Positions 35,150 through 48,334 of a stretch of DNA of 64,000 nt are shown here, one piece after another. Under the pieces are notes generated by a model. That model ran no database searches. It had not been told where the DNA came from and saw nothing but the letters and a program-made list of their open reading frames with translations. The stretch spans positions 2,525,501 to 2,589,500 of the forward strand of contig NZ_CP019419.1 of NCBI RefSeq assembly GCF_001975665.1, written 5' to 3'. A program made the translations under genes and the position numbers. The DNA is from Polaribacter reichenbachii. Lineage in GTDB: Bacteria; Bacteroidota; Bacteroidia; Flavobacteriales; Flavobacteriaceae. The number at the start of each line of letters is the position of its first letter. The first letter of the stretch is position 1.

Positions 35150-35417
35150 TTTTTTAGTTGATTTATTCAAAGTTAGTTCTAATTTTTGAATAAAATAACA
35201 AATGAAATCTATAGAGTTCAGATAATTTTGATATGAGTTAAAACTTTTTTTAAAACTCATATTTTGCTGTTTATAGAATGGTTTTCAGTCACTTTGGGTC
35301 AGTTTTAAACAATCTAAATTCAGAGAATATAAATGTAGTTTTAAAATATTAGTGATATTTTAATAGAAGAAATTTAAAGTTTAAAGAATTTAGTAGCAAC
35401 TGTAGTTATAAAAAGAA

Positions 35418-36413
35418 TTACTTTTTAATAGTAAAAATAAAAGCCTCACCATTTTGAATAACAAACATTTCTTGGCAGTTTGTAGGGTGTAGAAATTCAC
35501 ACTTCCCATCCGTAGAAAAAGAATCATTATTGATTGTAAATTCGCCTTCAAAATCTTTTATTCCAGTTGAATTATATCTGGCAATTAAATAATTTTTATT
35601 ATCAATTTGTTTTTCGATATGAAACCAAGCACCACTTCCAATTCCACCTAACCAAGTACCATTTTCTAATTCAAAAATAGCTTTGTTTGGTTTTTCGGTT
35701 CCTATTAAATTCGGTTCAATATCAAATTTATTTAAAAAAGAATCTTTGTATTCTTTAAGAATAGATCTGTTTTTATAAAGTTTTATTTCTTGTTGATAAA
35801 CATTGTAAATAGTTTTGGTTGATGTGGCTTTAATAACATTACCAATTGGGCTAGGCGTAACCAGATTAGAAGTTTTTAATTGCAATTTAATTTTTTTATT
35901 GGTTAAAGATGCAATCAAAGTATCAGTTACAAAACGCGAGCAATTACTACCATTTTTCACAAAAACACCATAAGGAATTTCTTTTCTTTGAATGAAAGAG
36001 TTTATAAACTGAGAAGCTAAATTATAATTAATATCTGTGTTTATGGATGCAATTAATCGTCCATCTCCATGAGTTTTTTCTGGATGCTTTTCTAACCAAA
36101 GTAAAATTTCTTGTAAGTTGATTAATTCCTCTTTTTCAAACTCAGCTTTTATCGGTATTTCTAATTCAGCATCAGTTTCTTTGCATCTAACTCTACCATT
36201 TCCATAAGTAGTAATATATCTGCCAAAATCATAATAATTGATTTTAGTTTTCCCTTTTTTCAACAATAATAAAGCTGCATGACCAGCTTGTACAGCATGT
36301 TTGCTACCAATACCAAGTTTAGGCCAAATTTTACTAGAAGGCTCCCAATAAGCAGGTCTTACAACAGTATCTGGGTAAGAAAGAATTATAATTATGCCAT
36401 TAGATGAAGACAT
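35418..36413 (-). CDS. DUF6695-like protein with a possible Cys/His site
   Basis: This 331-residue protein has no signal peptide. Its N-terminal part has YPDTVVRPA, VQAGHAALLLL (His about 43) and GSNCSRFVTDTL (Cys about 168). The His-then-Cys arrangement with small neighbours recalls circularly permuted papain-like (NlpC-type) folds, but this is inference. The C-terminal ~90 residues are beta-rich (WLGGIGSGAWFHIE, YNSTGIKDFEGEF). I associate it with DUF6695, with moderate confidence. It is the last gene of a three-gene operon headed by murQ, so a cell-wall link is plausible. Confidence 0.6.
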   Translation of the reverse strand: MSSSNGIIIILSYPDTVVRPAYWEPSSKIWPKLGIGSKHAVQAGHAALLLLKKGKTKINYYDFGRYITTYGNGRVRCKETDAELEIPIKAEFEKEELINLQEILLWLEKHPEKTHGDGRLIASINTDINYNLASQFINSFIQRKEIPYGVFVKNGSNCSRFVTDTLIASLTNKKIKLQLKTSNLVTPSPIGNVIKATSTKTIYNVYQQEIKLYKNRSILKEYKDSFLNKFDIEPNLIGTEKPNKAIFELENGTWLGGIGSGAWFHIEKQIDNKNYLIARYNSTGIKDFEGEFTINNDSFSTDGKCEFLHPTNCQEMFVIQNGEAFIFTIKK

Positions 36414-36416
36414 ATT

Positions 36417-36659
36417 TTATTTGGTAAATAAAGCACTTTGTATAACTCTAAACGTCTTAAAAGCAAAGTAAATCGCAAAAATTGTTAATACAATTGCGAG
36501 TAATAATATTAAGTAAGACAAGTATTCGTTAGGAGTGCCTTCAAATTTTTTTAACGCTTTAAATCCCATTGTTAAAGAAATAGGAGCAGCTATAAAAAGG
36601 AAAATTAAAATACCTAAATACTTTAAACCTTTGGCTAATAAATTTACATCTGTACTCAT
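36417..36659 (-). CDS. Small DUF6095-like membrane protein
   Basis: This 80-residue protein has two membrane segments (about residues 12-32 and 44-66) separated by [13 protein letters not shown]. Its start overlaps the murQ stop by 4 bp, and the next gene begins 3 bp after its stop, so all three are translationally coupled. It resembles the DUF6095 family of Flavobacteriia; no function is known to me. Confidence 0.75.
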   Translation of the reverse strand: MSTDVNLLAKGLKYLGILIFLFIAAPISLTMGFKALKKFEGTPNEYLSYLILLLAIVLTIFAIYFAFKTFRVIQSALFTK

Positions 36660-37471
36660 GAGTTATAGTTTTTTATCGCATTTCTAACATTACCAAATTC
36701 AGCTAATAATTCACCTGCTTTTTCTTGGTCGATATTTAATTCTTTGGCTAACATTTTTTGCCCTCTTTCTACTAATTTATTGTTAGAGAGTTGCATATCA
36801 ACCATTTTGTTGCCTTTTATTTTTCCCAATTGAATCATTGTAGTTGTAGAAAGCATATTCAAAACCAATTTTTGAGCAGTTCCAGCTTTCATTCTAGAGC
36901 TTCCAGTTACAAATTCTGGCCCTACAATTACTTCTATAGGGTATTGAGCTGTTAAGGATAATGGACTATTTTTATTACAAGAAATTGCGCCAGTTATAAT
37001 GTTATTTTCGTTACATTTTTCTAACGCCGAAATTACATAAGGTGTAGTTCCAGAAGCTGCTATACCCACTACAACATCTTGATCAGAAATGTTATGCGCT
37101 TGCAAATCTAACCAACCTTGGTTTGTAGAATCTTCTGCAAATTCAACTGCTTTTCTAATGGCAATATCTCCACCAGCTATTAAACCAACCACCAATTCGT
37201 GAGGAACACCAAAAGTGGGCGGACATTCAGAAGCATCTACAATACCTAATCTGCCAGAAGTTCCTGCACCAATGTAAAAAAGTCTCCCACCATTTTTTAA
37301 TTGATGAACAATTTGGGTTGTTAAAGCTTCAATTTCTGGCAGCGCTTTTTCTACGGCTAATGGCACAGTTTTATCTTCATTATTAATGTTACTTAATAAT
37401 TCTGAAATCGACATTTTTTCTAAATGATTGTATTTAGAATCTTGTTCTGTAGTTTTTGTAAAATTCATCAA
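36656..37471 (-). CDS. murQ: N-acetylmuramic acid 6-phosphate etherase
   Basis: MurQ cleaves the lactyl ether of MurNAc-6-phosphate to give GlcNAc-6-phosphate in peptidoglycan recycling. The 271-residue protein has the SIS-domain phosphate site [20 protein letters not shown] (about residues 67-86), SGTTPYV and the [13 protein letters not shown] signature, and ends with the UBA-like helical tail. The length is slightly shorter than the usual ~300. No anmK or nagZ gene is nearby. It heads an operon with the DUF6095- and DUF6695-like genes. Confidence 0.94.
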   Translation of the reverse strand: MMNFTKTTEQDSKYNHLEKMSISELLSNINNEDKTVPLAVEKALPEIEALTTQIVHQLKNGGRLFYIGAGTSGRLGIVDASECPPTFGVPHELVVGLIAGGDIAIRKAVEFAEDSTNQGWLDLQAHNISDQDVVVGIAASGTTPYVISALEKCNENNIITGAISCNKNSPLSLTAQYPIEVIVGPEFVTGSSRMKAGTAQKLVLNMLSTTTMIQLGKIKGNKMVDMQLSNNKLVERGQKMLAKELNIDQEKAGELLAEFGNVRNAIKNYNS

Positions 37472-37510
37472 TCAAAAATACAGATTTCTATATGAAATTG
37501 ACTATTATTT

Positions 37511-37590
37511 TTTGGGCGTTTTAACGGGCTTTACACTATATCTTTTTTTATGAAAAATAAAAAAAGGATGTCGTTTCAATCCCTAACGCA
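37511..37590. repeat. Interspersed palindromic element, copy 2
   Basis: This copy shares its ends TTTGGGCGTT and CTAACGCA and the core TATATCTTTTT...AAAAAGGATGTCGTTTCAATC with the element at 2406-2504. It lies in the 290-bp spacer upstream of murQ. The rest of that spacer (to 37760) shows nothing else I can name. Confidence 0.75.
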
Positions 37591-37760
37591 AAGGCAAGTT
37601 TATAAAAGGAATTTAATTTTTGCGGCAAATCTCTAGTTTAAGTATTTATTTGAGAAAAAGAATAAAAGTCTAAATGGATAATTAACAGCATTGTTAGTTT
37701 TAGAGAATATTGGTTGAAACAAACATTTACAATTTTTTTTAAAAACCTAGCAGGAAAGTT

Positions 37761-38591
37761 TTACTCGTTTTCGACTAAATCTATGGTGTAAGTATCGGTT
37801 TCAGAAATATGAAAATAGCCTAAAGGGAAATAATCATCATTAGTCGTATTAATTATATTACCTAATAAAGAAGCAGGTGCAGATTCAAAAGGACCTCCAG
37901 AATTTTGACCACTTTGACTAATTAACACCTCAAAATATGTGAAATATTCTTTTGTAATTCCGTGCATTTTAATAGTTACAGTAGTTGGTACTTCAATGTC
38001 ATCTTCTTGATAGAAAGAAGAAAAATTATATAAAGAACCATTAAAAAAACGATCATCCAAAGCCAAAAATATGTTATTTGTATAATCTAATAAATAATAA
38101 TTTTCTAAAGTTTCATCATCTTGGAATTCTATTTTTAACTGAATTTCATCACCTGTAAATAAGGTTTCATCACCTTGAACAACAGATACAAAAGGAGTAG
38201 ATTTTATTTTAGTTGCTTGGGCTTTGTAAGTTTCATTTTCATAAATTACAGTTAATTCATAAGCTGTATCATCTGCAGGAATAAAAGCATTTGTAGGTTC
38301 ATAATTTCCATCAGCATTGGCATCAGAAAAAGGAATAATCGAATTGTCTGATAAATTGGTTAGAAATACATTTGCATTGGTAACTGTTGGTATTTCATCA
38401 TTAAAATAATCTGCTGATAAACTTAATTTTACAACAGTGTTTGCGGTTACTGGGTTTTCATCAAACAAAACCTCAAAAGTTGCATCTATCACTAATTTTG
38501 GAGCAATTGATGGAACATCAACGTCTATAACTTTTTCACAATTTGCGAAAAAGAAGCATAATAAAATTGGTAGTATAAATCTCTTTTTCAT
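37761..38591 (-). CDS. DUF4249 lipoprotein
   Basis: This 276-residue protein has a lipoprotein signal with lipobox-like FFANC (Cys about 18), so it is anchored to a membrane surface. The body is beta-rich with VIDVDVPSIAPKLVIDATF at the start, as in the DUF4249 family. Members are regularly encoded next to a TonB-dependent receptor, and here the receptor gene lies 4 bp upstream in the same operon. A role as a surface partner of the receptor is likely; the ligand is unknown. Confidence 0.88.
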   Translation of the reverse strand: MKKRFILPILLCFFFANCEKVIDVDVPSIAPKLVIDATFEVLFDENPVTANTVVKLSLSADYFNDEIPTVTNANVFLTNLSDNSIIPFSDANADGNYEPTNAFIPADDTAYELTVIYENETYKAQATKIKSTPFVSVVQGDETLFTGDEIQLKIEFQDDETLENYYLLDYTNNIFLALDDRFFNGSLYNFSSFYQEDDIEVPTTVTIKMHGITKEYFTYFEVLISQSGQNSGGPFESAPASLLGNIINTTNDDYFPLGYFHISETDTYTIDLVENE

Positions 38592-38595
38592 CGTT

Positions 38596-40977
38596 CTAAA
38601 ATTTAAAATTATAAGTTACAGAAGGGACCATTCCAAAAATGGAAGTTTGTACAGCTTCATTTCTTAATGTTTCTCTATTCTGACTAAAGTTTATAGAAGC
38701 TGCATTTTGACGTCCATAAACATTATAAATACCAAAAACCCATTCACCTTGCCATTTTCTGTTTTTGTTTTTTTCTGGAGTTAAAGTTGCAGAAAGGTCT
38801 AGTCTATGATAAGCAGGAAGTCTGTCTGCATTTCTTCGATTATCATCATAAATGGGTACATTTAAACCTTCAAATTCGTATTGGCCTACAGGATAATTGG
38901 TAGGTTGCCCAGTTTGGAAAACAAAATTGGTATTAAACTTCCATTTTTCATTCAATTCGTAACTCCCATTTATAGAAAAATCGTGGGTTTTATCATAAGG
39001 TGTACTGTACCAATTTCCGTTATTAATTCCGGGTTCATTTGCGGTTCTACCTTCAGTTTGCTGTTCAGATCTAGATAAAGTATAAGCAAACCAGCCTTTA
39101 AATTTACCTTCATTTTTTTTGAATAATAACTCTAAACCATAAGCTCTTGCTCGTCCGTTTAAAATAACAGTTTCAATTTCGTTATTTGCAATTAAATTTG
39201 CCCCATTTATATAATCGATTCTGTTGTCTATATCTTTATAAAAAGCTTCTGTTTCTATAGAATAATCGCCATCTTTTAAAGATTTAAAATAGCCCACTGC
39301 ATATTGGTCTAATAGCTGAGGTTTAATGTATTTTCCACTTGGTGTCCAAACATCTAAAGGAGTAGGAGAAGAGGTGTTAGATAACAAATGTAAATATTGT
39401 ACCATTCTATTATAACTTGCTTTTATAGAAGTGCTTTCGTCTAAAATATAAGACATAGAAACACGAGGTTCAAAATTATTGAAAGTAGCTATAGCATCAC
39501 TTCTAGTGTAAGATTCTGTACCAATTGCTTCTGCAGATTCATATTTTTTGAATTGTTCATCATAAATAACAGGTTCATCGTTTTCATAAATATTTAATTC
39601 ATTTTGCCCTAACCTTGTAAAATTGCTAAAACGAACTCCATATTGTAATCTTAATTTATCGCTTAATTTATGTTCTGCATCTACATAAATAGCAAATTCA
39701 TTGGCATATTTGTCAATTAATTTTTCTTGCTGAATTCCAGAATCTTCTCTGTTAGGCTTTATTTCACCAGGATTAAATTTGGTATAAATATTATTAATAC
39801 CATAACTCAATTTTGTTTTATCACTTAAATAATGGTTAAAGTTGTATTTTAAATTGTAATTCGTGATTCCAGAATCCCAATCAAAACCTACAAAATCTAA
39901 AGTTAATCCATAGAAATAATCAGAATAAATTAAAGAAAGGTTAGAGAATAATTTATCAGAAAAAAGATGATTCCAGCGCAAATTGGCAACTTGATTACCA
40001 TAAGTATTTACAAAACTATCGTTAATTCCGAAAACGTCTTTACCGAAATAACCAGAAAAGAAAACGCTGTTTTTATCGTTAATTCTATAGTTTAATTTGG
40101 TATTTAGGTCGTAAAAATAGGCTTTGTTGTCATTATCGATAAGCGGTAAAAATAAGTGTGCATAAGAAGATCTACCACCAATTAAAAAAGAAATTTTCTC
40201 TTTTTTAATTGGCCCTTCAATTAATAATCTACTAGAAACTAGTCCGATTCCACCAGTAATATTAAAGTCTTTACTATTTCCTTCTTTTTGATAAATATCT
40301 AAAACTGATGATAATCTTCCTCCATATTTTGCAGGAATACCACCTTTATATAATTTAACATCTTTAATTACATCAGGATTAAAAACTGAGAAAAAACCAA
40401 ACACGTGAGAGGAGTTAAAAACCACTGCTTCATCTAGCAATATTAAATTTTGATCTGCTGCACCACCTCTTACATTAAATCCAGAAGCGCCTTCTCCAGC
40501 ACTAGTAACTCCAGGTAGTAGAATTAGAGATTTTATAATATCGGCTTCGCCTAAAACCACAGGAATCTGTTTTATAGTTGCTGCAGTAAGTTTATTTACA
40601 CTCATTTGTGGCGATCTTACATTCAGTTTTTCGATGTTACCTTCTATGATAATTTCATCTAAATTTTCAGCTTCTTCAAGTAATTTAAAGTTTTTAGTCA
40701 GTTTTTTGTTTAGGTTGATGTTTTCTACAATAGTTGTAAAACCTAAATAACTTACTTGAATTTTATAAATACCTTCTGGTATGGTTATGGAATAAAAACC
40801 ATATTCGTTTGTGGTGGTACCTGAGTTGAGTTCAGGGATATAAATCGAAACACCAATTAAGGTTTCGTTACTTGCGTTGTCGTAAACAGTACCACTTACT
40901 GTATATTTCTCTTGACTAAAAAGAGAAAAAGAAAAGAGTAAACAGACAAATAAACATAATTTTTTAGTGGATATCAT
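38596..40977 (-). CDS. TonB-dependent receptor with carboxypeptidase-like N-domain
   Basis: This 793-residue outer-membrane protein has a signal peptide (about residues 1-21) and a CarboxypepD-reg-like domain (about 24-100, YTVSGTVYDNASNETLIGVSI). A plug domain (about 120-225) has GEADIIKSLILLPGV, GASGFNVRGGAADQNLILLDEA and KLYKGGIPAKYGGRLSSVLD. A beta-barrel follows and ends in the terminal aromatic NFKF. It takes up a ligand using TonB energy. The ligand is unknown; the DUF4249 partner gene follows, and no polysaccharide-degrading genes are nearby. Confidence 0.93.
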   Translation of the reverse strand: MISTKKLCLFVCLLFSFSLFSQEKYTVSGTVYDNASNETLIGVSIYIPELNSGTTTNEYGFYSITIPEGIYKIQVSYLGFTTIVENINLNKKLTKNFKLLEEAENLDEIIIEGNIEKLNVRSPQMSVNKLTAATIKQIPVVLGEADIIKSLILLPGVTSAGEGASGFNVRGGAADQNLILLDEAVVFNSSHVFGFFSVFNPDVIKDVKLYKGGIPAKYGGRLSSVLDIYQKEGNSKDFNITGGIGLVSSRLLIEGPIKKEKISFLIGGRSSYAHLFLPLIDNDNKAYFYDLNTKLNYRINDKNSVFFSGYFGKDVFGINDSFVNTYGNQVANLRWNHLFSDKLFSNLSLIYSDYFYGLTLDFVGFDWDSGITNYNLKYNFNHYLSDKTKLSYGINNIYTKFNPGEIKPNREDSGIQQEKLIDKYANEFAIYVDAEHKLSDKLRLQYGVRFSNFTRLGQNELNIYENDEPVIYDEQFKKYESAEAIGTESYTRSDAIATFNNFEPRVSMSYILDESTSIKASYNRMVQYLHLLSNTSSPTPLDVWTPSGKYIKPQLLDQYAVGYFKSLKDGDYSIETEAFYKDIDNRIDYINGANLIANNEIETVILNGRARAYGLELLFKKNEGKFKGWFAYTLSRSEQQTEGRTANEPGINNGNWYSTPYDKTHDFSINGSYELNEKWKFNTNFVFQTGQPTNYPVGQYEFEGLNVPIYDDNRRNADRLPAYHRLDLSATLTPEKNKNRKWQGEWVFGIYNVYGRQNAASINFSQNRETLRNEAVQTSIFGMVPSVTYNFKF

Positions 40978-41084
40978 TTATATCTTATTTAAGTTACATC
41001 AAAAGTATTAAATAGATAAAACAAAACTATTAAGATACCTTAAGAAAAGGTAGTTGATATTGATAATAAAACGTTAAAATAGTA

Positions 41085-42539
41085 CTAATCATAAATAAGG
41101 TCTTTAACTTTTATTTTTTCGTTTTTAATAAAATCGTACAAAGTTAATCGTCTTAATGTGTAGTAATCTGTCCAGAATTTCTCTAAAGAATTTAGGTAAC
41201 TTAAAACAGAATTGTCTTTTTCTTGTAGTGCAAGGTTTAAGTCTGTAATAGTAATTTTACCCAAAATAAATCTTTTTTTGGTAATTTCGTACCTTTTAAT
41301 TGCAATTTCTTGTGCTTTTTTAGCAGTTTCTAAAAAGTTACGTTGGTTTTGCCAGTTTAGCGTGTGTAAGTAAATTTCTTGTTCAAATTCTTGTTCATCT
41401 TGCTCAACGTTAGTATTTACTAAATCTTTATTTGCTTCAACTAATTTTCTACGAGATTTAGATACGCCCCAATCTAAAATAGGAATACCAATAGATAAAG
41501 AAACATTTTGTTGCTGATTATAATCTTGAAATAATTCGTTAAAAACATCGCCTTGTTGCGAAATTCCAAAATTAGCATTTAATCTTAATTGCAACCTGTT
41601 GCTACCTTTAACCTCTGCAACATCTTGTTCGGCTTGCAATCTTCTTCTTCTAAATTCTATAACGGCTTTTCTGTTTGCTTTTGCTTCTTCTAAAGCTTTT
41701 TCTACAGTTACTGTAAATGTTGATAATTCCTTTGGTGTATCTAATAAAATATTTTCGTTTTCTAAATCTAAATAACGAGATAAATTTTGCGAAGTTCTTT
41801 TGATGTTAATTTGATTTGTAGTAACATCATTCTTAGAATTTAACACAGATAATTCTATTTGTAATAAATCGTTTTCAGCAATTTTACCCATTTTAAATCT
41901 ACCTTTAGAAATCTGAAATAAAGTATCTTGATTAGATAAATTAGATTGTGCAATTCTTGCTTGAACTTGGGCTTTTAACAATGCAAAATATCTTCTGGTA
42001 GTATTTAAAGAAATATCTTCCATGCCTTCAATTAAGTCTCTTTTTGCTTCTTCATACATTAAAGGTTCAATTTTTTTATCCCATTTAAATTCATTGTAGA
42101 ACAATGAATTCTGACTATAATTTATAGAAAAAGGAATTACAGAATATCTAGTGGCATCATTTGTAAAAAGATCTACCCTTTCTAATTGAGAACTAAATGA
42201 TAATGTACCTCCTGTAAAGGCTAAATTCTGGTTTAAAGATAAAACACCTTCTAATCTAGATTGATTGGTTTGTACAAAAATATCTTCTCCTTGATCGTTT
42301 GTTAATCTATTTATTGAATTTGAATAAGAAGGTAAAGTTGCATCTAAACGCAATTGAGGCAAAAATCCTGCTTGATAGTTTCGATAACGCCAATAACTCG
42401 CTTGGTTTTGATTGATTAAAGCCTTGTATTCTGGAGATTTTTTTTGAGCAATTTCAATAGCTTCTTCTAAAGTAATTTGTTGTTGACTTTGCACTGAAAT
42501 TGATAGCAAAAAGCAAAAAGTAATAAGAATTTTTTTCAT
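41085..42539 (-). CDS. TolC family outer-membrane efflux protein
   Basis: This 484-residue protein has a signal peptide (about 1-18) and the two long helical hairpins of TolC (ITLEEAIEIAQKKSPEYK near the start, ITLLDLNLAL-like ITDLNLALQEKDNSVLSYLNSLEKFWTDYYTLRRLTLYDF near the end; the latter spans residues about 440-475). It forms the outer-membrane duct of a tripartite exporter. It is last in an operon with the permease (2 bp gap) and the adaptor. Confidence 0.92.
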   Translation of the reverse strand: MKKILITFCFLLSISVQSQQQITLEEAIEIAQKKSPEYKALINQNQASYWRYRNYQAGFLPQLRLDATLPSYSNSINRLTNDQGEDIFVQTNQSRLEGVLSLNQNLAFTGGTLSFSSQLERVDLFTNDATRYSVIPFSINYSQNSLFYNEFKWDKKIEPLMYEEAKRDLIEGMEDISLNTTRRYFALLKAQVQARIAQSNLSNQDTLFQISKGRFKMGKIAENDLLQIELSVLNSKNDVTTNQINIKRTSQNLSRYLDLENENILLDTPKELSTFTVTVEKALEEAKANRKAVIEFRRRRLQAEQDVAEVKGSNRLQLRLNANFGISQQGDVFNELFQDYNQQQNVSLSIGIPILDWGVSKSRRKLVEANKDLVNTNVEQDEQEFEQEIYLHTLNWQNQRNFLETAKKAQEIAIKRYEITKKRFILGKITITDLNLALQEKDNSVLSYLNSLEKFWTDYYTLRRLTLYDFIKNEKIKVKDLIYD

Positions 42540-42541
42540 AG

Positions 42542-43909
42542 TTATTCGTGTCTAATAGCTTCTATTGGGCTTTTATTAGCTGCAGATTTTGCAGGTGCAA
42601 TTCCAAATATTAATCCGATTAATGTAGCAACAAAAAAGGATAATAAAATAGAACTAACAGATAATATTGTTTCTATGCCTGTGGTAATTTCTAAAATATA
42701 GGAGGCTAAAACGCCTAGTACAATACCTATAATTCCACCACCAATACTCACTAAAACAGATTCGGTTAAAAACTGAAGAATTACATCTTCTTGAGTTGCG
42801 CCAATAGCTCTAATAATTCCGATTTCTTTTGTACGTTCAAGAACGGATGCTAACATAATATTCATAATTCCAATACCACCAATTAATAAAGAAATACCAG
42901 CAATTATACTTAAAACGATATTAAAAATTTGTTTGGTTTTTTGTTGCTGTTTTAAAAGTTGAATGGGTATAGAAATTTCAAAATCTAACATATCATTATG
43001 TCTTCTTTTTAACATTCTACTTAAAACATCTGCAGTAGCATTTAATTCTGATGAGTTGTTTACTTGAACAATTAATTTATCAATTTGATGATAATTACCT
43101 CTAGGTATTTTCTTTTGAGGTCCATCTTGACCGCCAAAAATCATAACATTACCTTCTGGTAAAGGTTTGTCACTAATTATTTTACGATCTTTATACCGAA
43201 CTAAAAAAGTTTTAATAGGTATGTAAACATCTTGGTTTAAATCTCTAATTCCTAAATTTTCTTGTGCATTTTCTGATATAAATTTTTCTTCAATTACACC
43301 AACAACTTGCAACCAAACATCTTTAACTTTTATTTGTTTGCCAATTGCACTTTCTCCAGTAAAAAGTTTTTTCTCAATTTTTTTACCTATAATACAAACA
43401 GGCAAAGAATTTTCTGATTGAGCTGTAGAAAAGTTTTTACCACTTTCTATACTAATATTTGATGTTTCAAAAAAATCTGAAGAAACCCCAATCAATTTTA
43501 CAGGGCTTTGTCTTCCTTTTTTTATCACATAAGTTTCTAAAATTATTTCTGGACTTACTTTTTTTACAGAAGGTATATTTCTTTTAATGCTAGCAACATC
43601 TAACATGTCTAATCCTTTAGAAAAACGTTTAGGAGTTATGCCTTCGGTTTCAACCTCTTCCTCATCACTATCACCTTCTTTTTCATCTGGTATTGGTGTA
43701 ATTACAATATTATTTACACCAACTAATTCTAGTTGAGCTAAAATTTCTTTTTCTGCTCCATTACCAATGGCTAACATTGTAATAACTGCTGCTACACCAA
43801 ATATTATACCTAAAGAGGTTAATAAAGTTCTAACTTTATTGGCTAAAATTACGCGAACAGCTTCACTAAAATTAGATTTTAGTTTTTCTATATAGATTTT
43901 ATCAAACAT
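42542..43909 (-). CDS. MacB-type ABC transporter permease
   Basis: This 455-residue protein has an N-terminal TM segment (RTLLTSLGIIFGVAAVITMLA) and a large periplasmic MacB-PCD domain (about 55-325). A C-terminal FtsX block with three TM segments follows (about 330-445), including the GIMNIMLASVLERTKEIGIIRAIGA signature. Mechanotransmission permeases of this type drive a tripartite efflux system. It carries no ATPase domain, and no ATPase gene is in this operon. Sits between adaptor and TolC genes with gaps of 7 and 2 bp. Confidence 0.93.
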   Translation of the reverse strand: MFDKIYIEKLKSNFSEAVRVILANKVRTLLTSLGIIFGVAAVITMLAIGNGAEKEILAQLELVGVNNIVITPIPDEKEGDSDEEEVETEGITPKRFSKGLDMLDVASIKRNIPSVKKVSPEIILETYVIKKGRQSPVKLIGVSSDFFETSNISIESGKNFSTAQSENSLPVCIIGKKIEKKLFTGESAIGKQIKVKDVWLQVVGVIEEKFISENAQENLGIRDLNQDVYIPIKTFLVRYKDRKIISDKPLPEGNVMIFGGQDGPQKKIPRGNYHQIDKLIVQVNNSSELNATADVLSRMLKRRHNDMLDFEISIPIQLLKQQQKTKQIFNIVLSIIAGISLLIGGIGIMNIMLASVLERTKEIGIIRAIGATQEDVILQFLTESVLVSIGGGIIGIVLGVLASYILEITTGIETILSVSSILLSFFVATLIGLIFGIAPAKSAANKSPIEAIRHE

Positions 43910-43916
43910 AAAAAAA

Positions 43917-45164
43917 CTAGTTTAATTTTGCTATTTGTGCAGTTTCATAACCTTCTGGTTTATTTAAATAAACTACATCTTCTTCAGATAAACCATTAGT
44001 AATTATAACAGAATCATTATTAGAATCACCTATTTCAACTTCTGTTTTTGTAACTGAAAAGCCAGATTTTTTATATACATAAGTAATTGAATCTTTAGAA
44101 AAAATCGCTTCTAAAGGTATACTTAAAACATCTTTTCTTTCGAAAGTTAATATTTTGTTTGATGTTGTCATTCCTGGTCTAATATTATTATTAGAGCCTT
44201 TTAATTTTATTAAAACCTGAAAAACTTTAATATCAGAGCCTCGTTTTTTTTCTCCAACATTTGCTACAGCTGTAACAATTCCTTCCATTTCAATATCAGG
44301 AAAAGCATCAAAACCAACTTTTACAGGTAAATCTTTTTTTATTTTTCTAATATCTACTTCATTTGCATAAGTTTTAGATTCCATTTTGGTTAAATCTGGT
44401 AAACTTGCAATTGTTGGATTCCAAGGGCTTATTGTTGAACCTACTTTTTTCTTAGTACCATCCCAGTTTTTATCATAAGTAATCATACCATTTCCATCAG
44501 AAAAAATTGTAAAAGATTTTAGTAGTTTTAGTAAGTCATCTAATTTTTTTCTAGTCTTAGAAACTTGCGTACCAACTTCTACCATTTTGGCATTAGCTTG
44601 TCTTTTTTTAATTTTATAATTCTCTAATTTTTCTTTTAAATCTCTTTCTGCTTTTTCTAAGTTGATTTCTAATTTTTTTATAGTTGCAGGTGGTTCGTAA
44701 ATAGATTGTTTTAGCTCTAGCGTAGTTTCTTCCATAGTAAAACGCAAATCTTTTATAGAATTTCTTTCTTGTTTTAAAGATAGAGTTGTGTCTAATTGTT
44801 GTTGTGTATATTTAGATAAGGCAGTTTCTAGATTTAGTTGCTCATCAAGAATTTGTTCATTTACACTACTTGGGTCTAAACGACCTACATAATCGCCTTG
44901 TTTAACAATAGTACCTTCTGCTACTAAATCTTGAATTTTAAGATTGTTTAATCTAAATTTTCTAAGATTGTCTGGTCCTTTAATTTTTTTTAGACTTGTA
45001 GATTGTGCTTCCCCAGAAGTAATAACTTCACTAAGAAAATTGCCTTTTTTTACTTTAGAAGTAAGGTATACATCACCATCAGCAGAAGGTGAAAAATAAC
45101 TATAAGTAAAGTAAATTAAAATTAATACAATAATAGATATTATGGCAATACGCTTCTTTTTCAT
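43917..45164 (-). CDS. Efflux periplasmic adaptor (HlyD/MacA-like)
   Basis: This 415-residue protein has an N-terminal membrane anchor (about residues 5-24) and a biotinyl-lipoyl-like half (GDYVGRLDPSSV). A long coiled-coil hairpin (about 95-185, rich in KLEINLEKAERDLKEK) and beta-barrel domains follow. It links the inner-membrane permease to TolC in the periplasm. First gene of the three-gene operon. Confidence 0.92.
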   Translation of the reverse strand: MKKKRIAIISIIVLILIYFTYSYFSPSADGDVYLTSKVKKGNFLSEVITSGEAQSTSLKKIKGPDNLRKFRLNNLKIQDLVAEGTIVKQGDYVGRLDPSSVNEQILDEQLNLETALSKYTQQQLDTTLSLKQERNSIKDLRFTMEETTLELKQSIYEPPATIKKLEINLEKAERDLKEKLENYKIKKRQANAKMVEVGTQVSKTRKKLDDLLKLLKSFTIFSDGNGMITYDKNWDGTKKKVGSTISPWNPTIASLPDLTKMESKTYANEVDIRKIKKDLPVKVGFDAFPDIEMEGIVTAVANVGEKKRGSDIKVFQVLIKLKGSNNNIRPGMTTSNKILTFERKDVLSIPLEAIFSKDSITYVYKKSGFSVTKTEVEIGDSNNDSVIITNGLSEEDVVYLNKPEGYETAQIAKLN

Positions 45165-45202
45165 TTGGTTTTATTTTGAGAGAAAACCAAAGCTAATTAA
45201 AA

Positions 45203-45226
45203 AAGGAGTGCTAAATAGCACTCCTT
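45203..45226 (-). terminator. Intrinsic terminator after icd
   Basis: AAGGAGTGCT and AGCACTCCTT arms with a 4-nt centre are followed on the minus strand by a T-run. It lies between icd and the efflux operon. Confidence 0.85.
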
Positions 45227-45260
45227 CTGTTAATTTTTTATCAAATTTTTTGTTAAATGT

Positions 45261-48281
<3,021 letters not shown>

Positions 48282-48313
48282 AAAAAGCATTGCGAATATC
48301 CGCAATGCTTTTT
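48282..48313 (-). terminator. Intrinsic terminator after rplS
   Basis: AAAAAGCATTGCG (48282-48294) and CGCAATGCTTTTT (48301-48313) form a perfect 13-bp stem with a 6-nt loop and, on the minus strand, a T-run. It is 22 bp after the rplS stop. Confidence 0.9.
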
Positions 48314-48334
48314 AATCTTTTTATGTAAGAAGTA

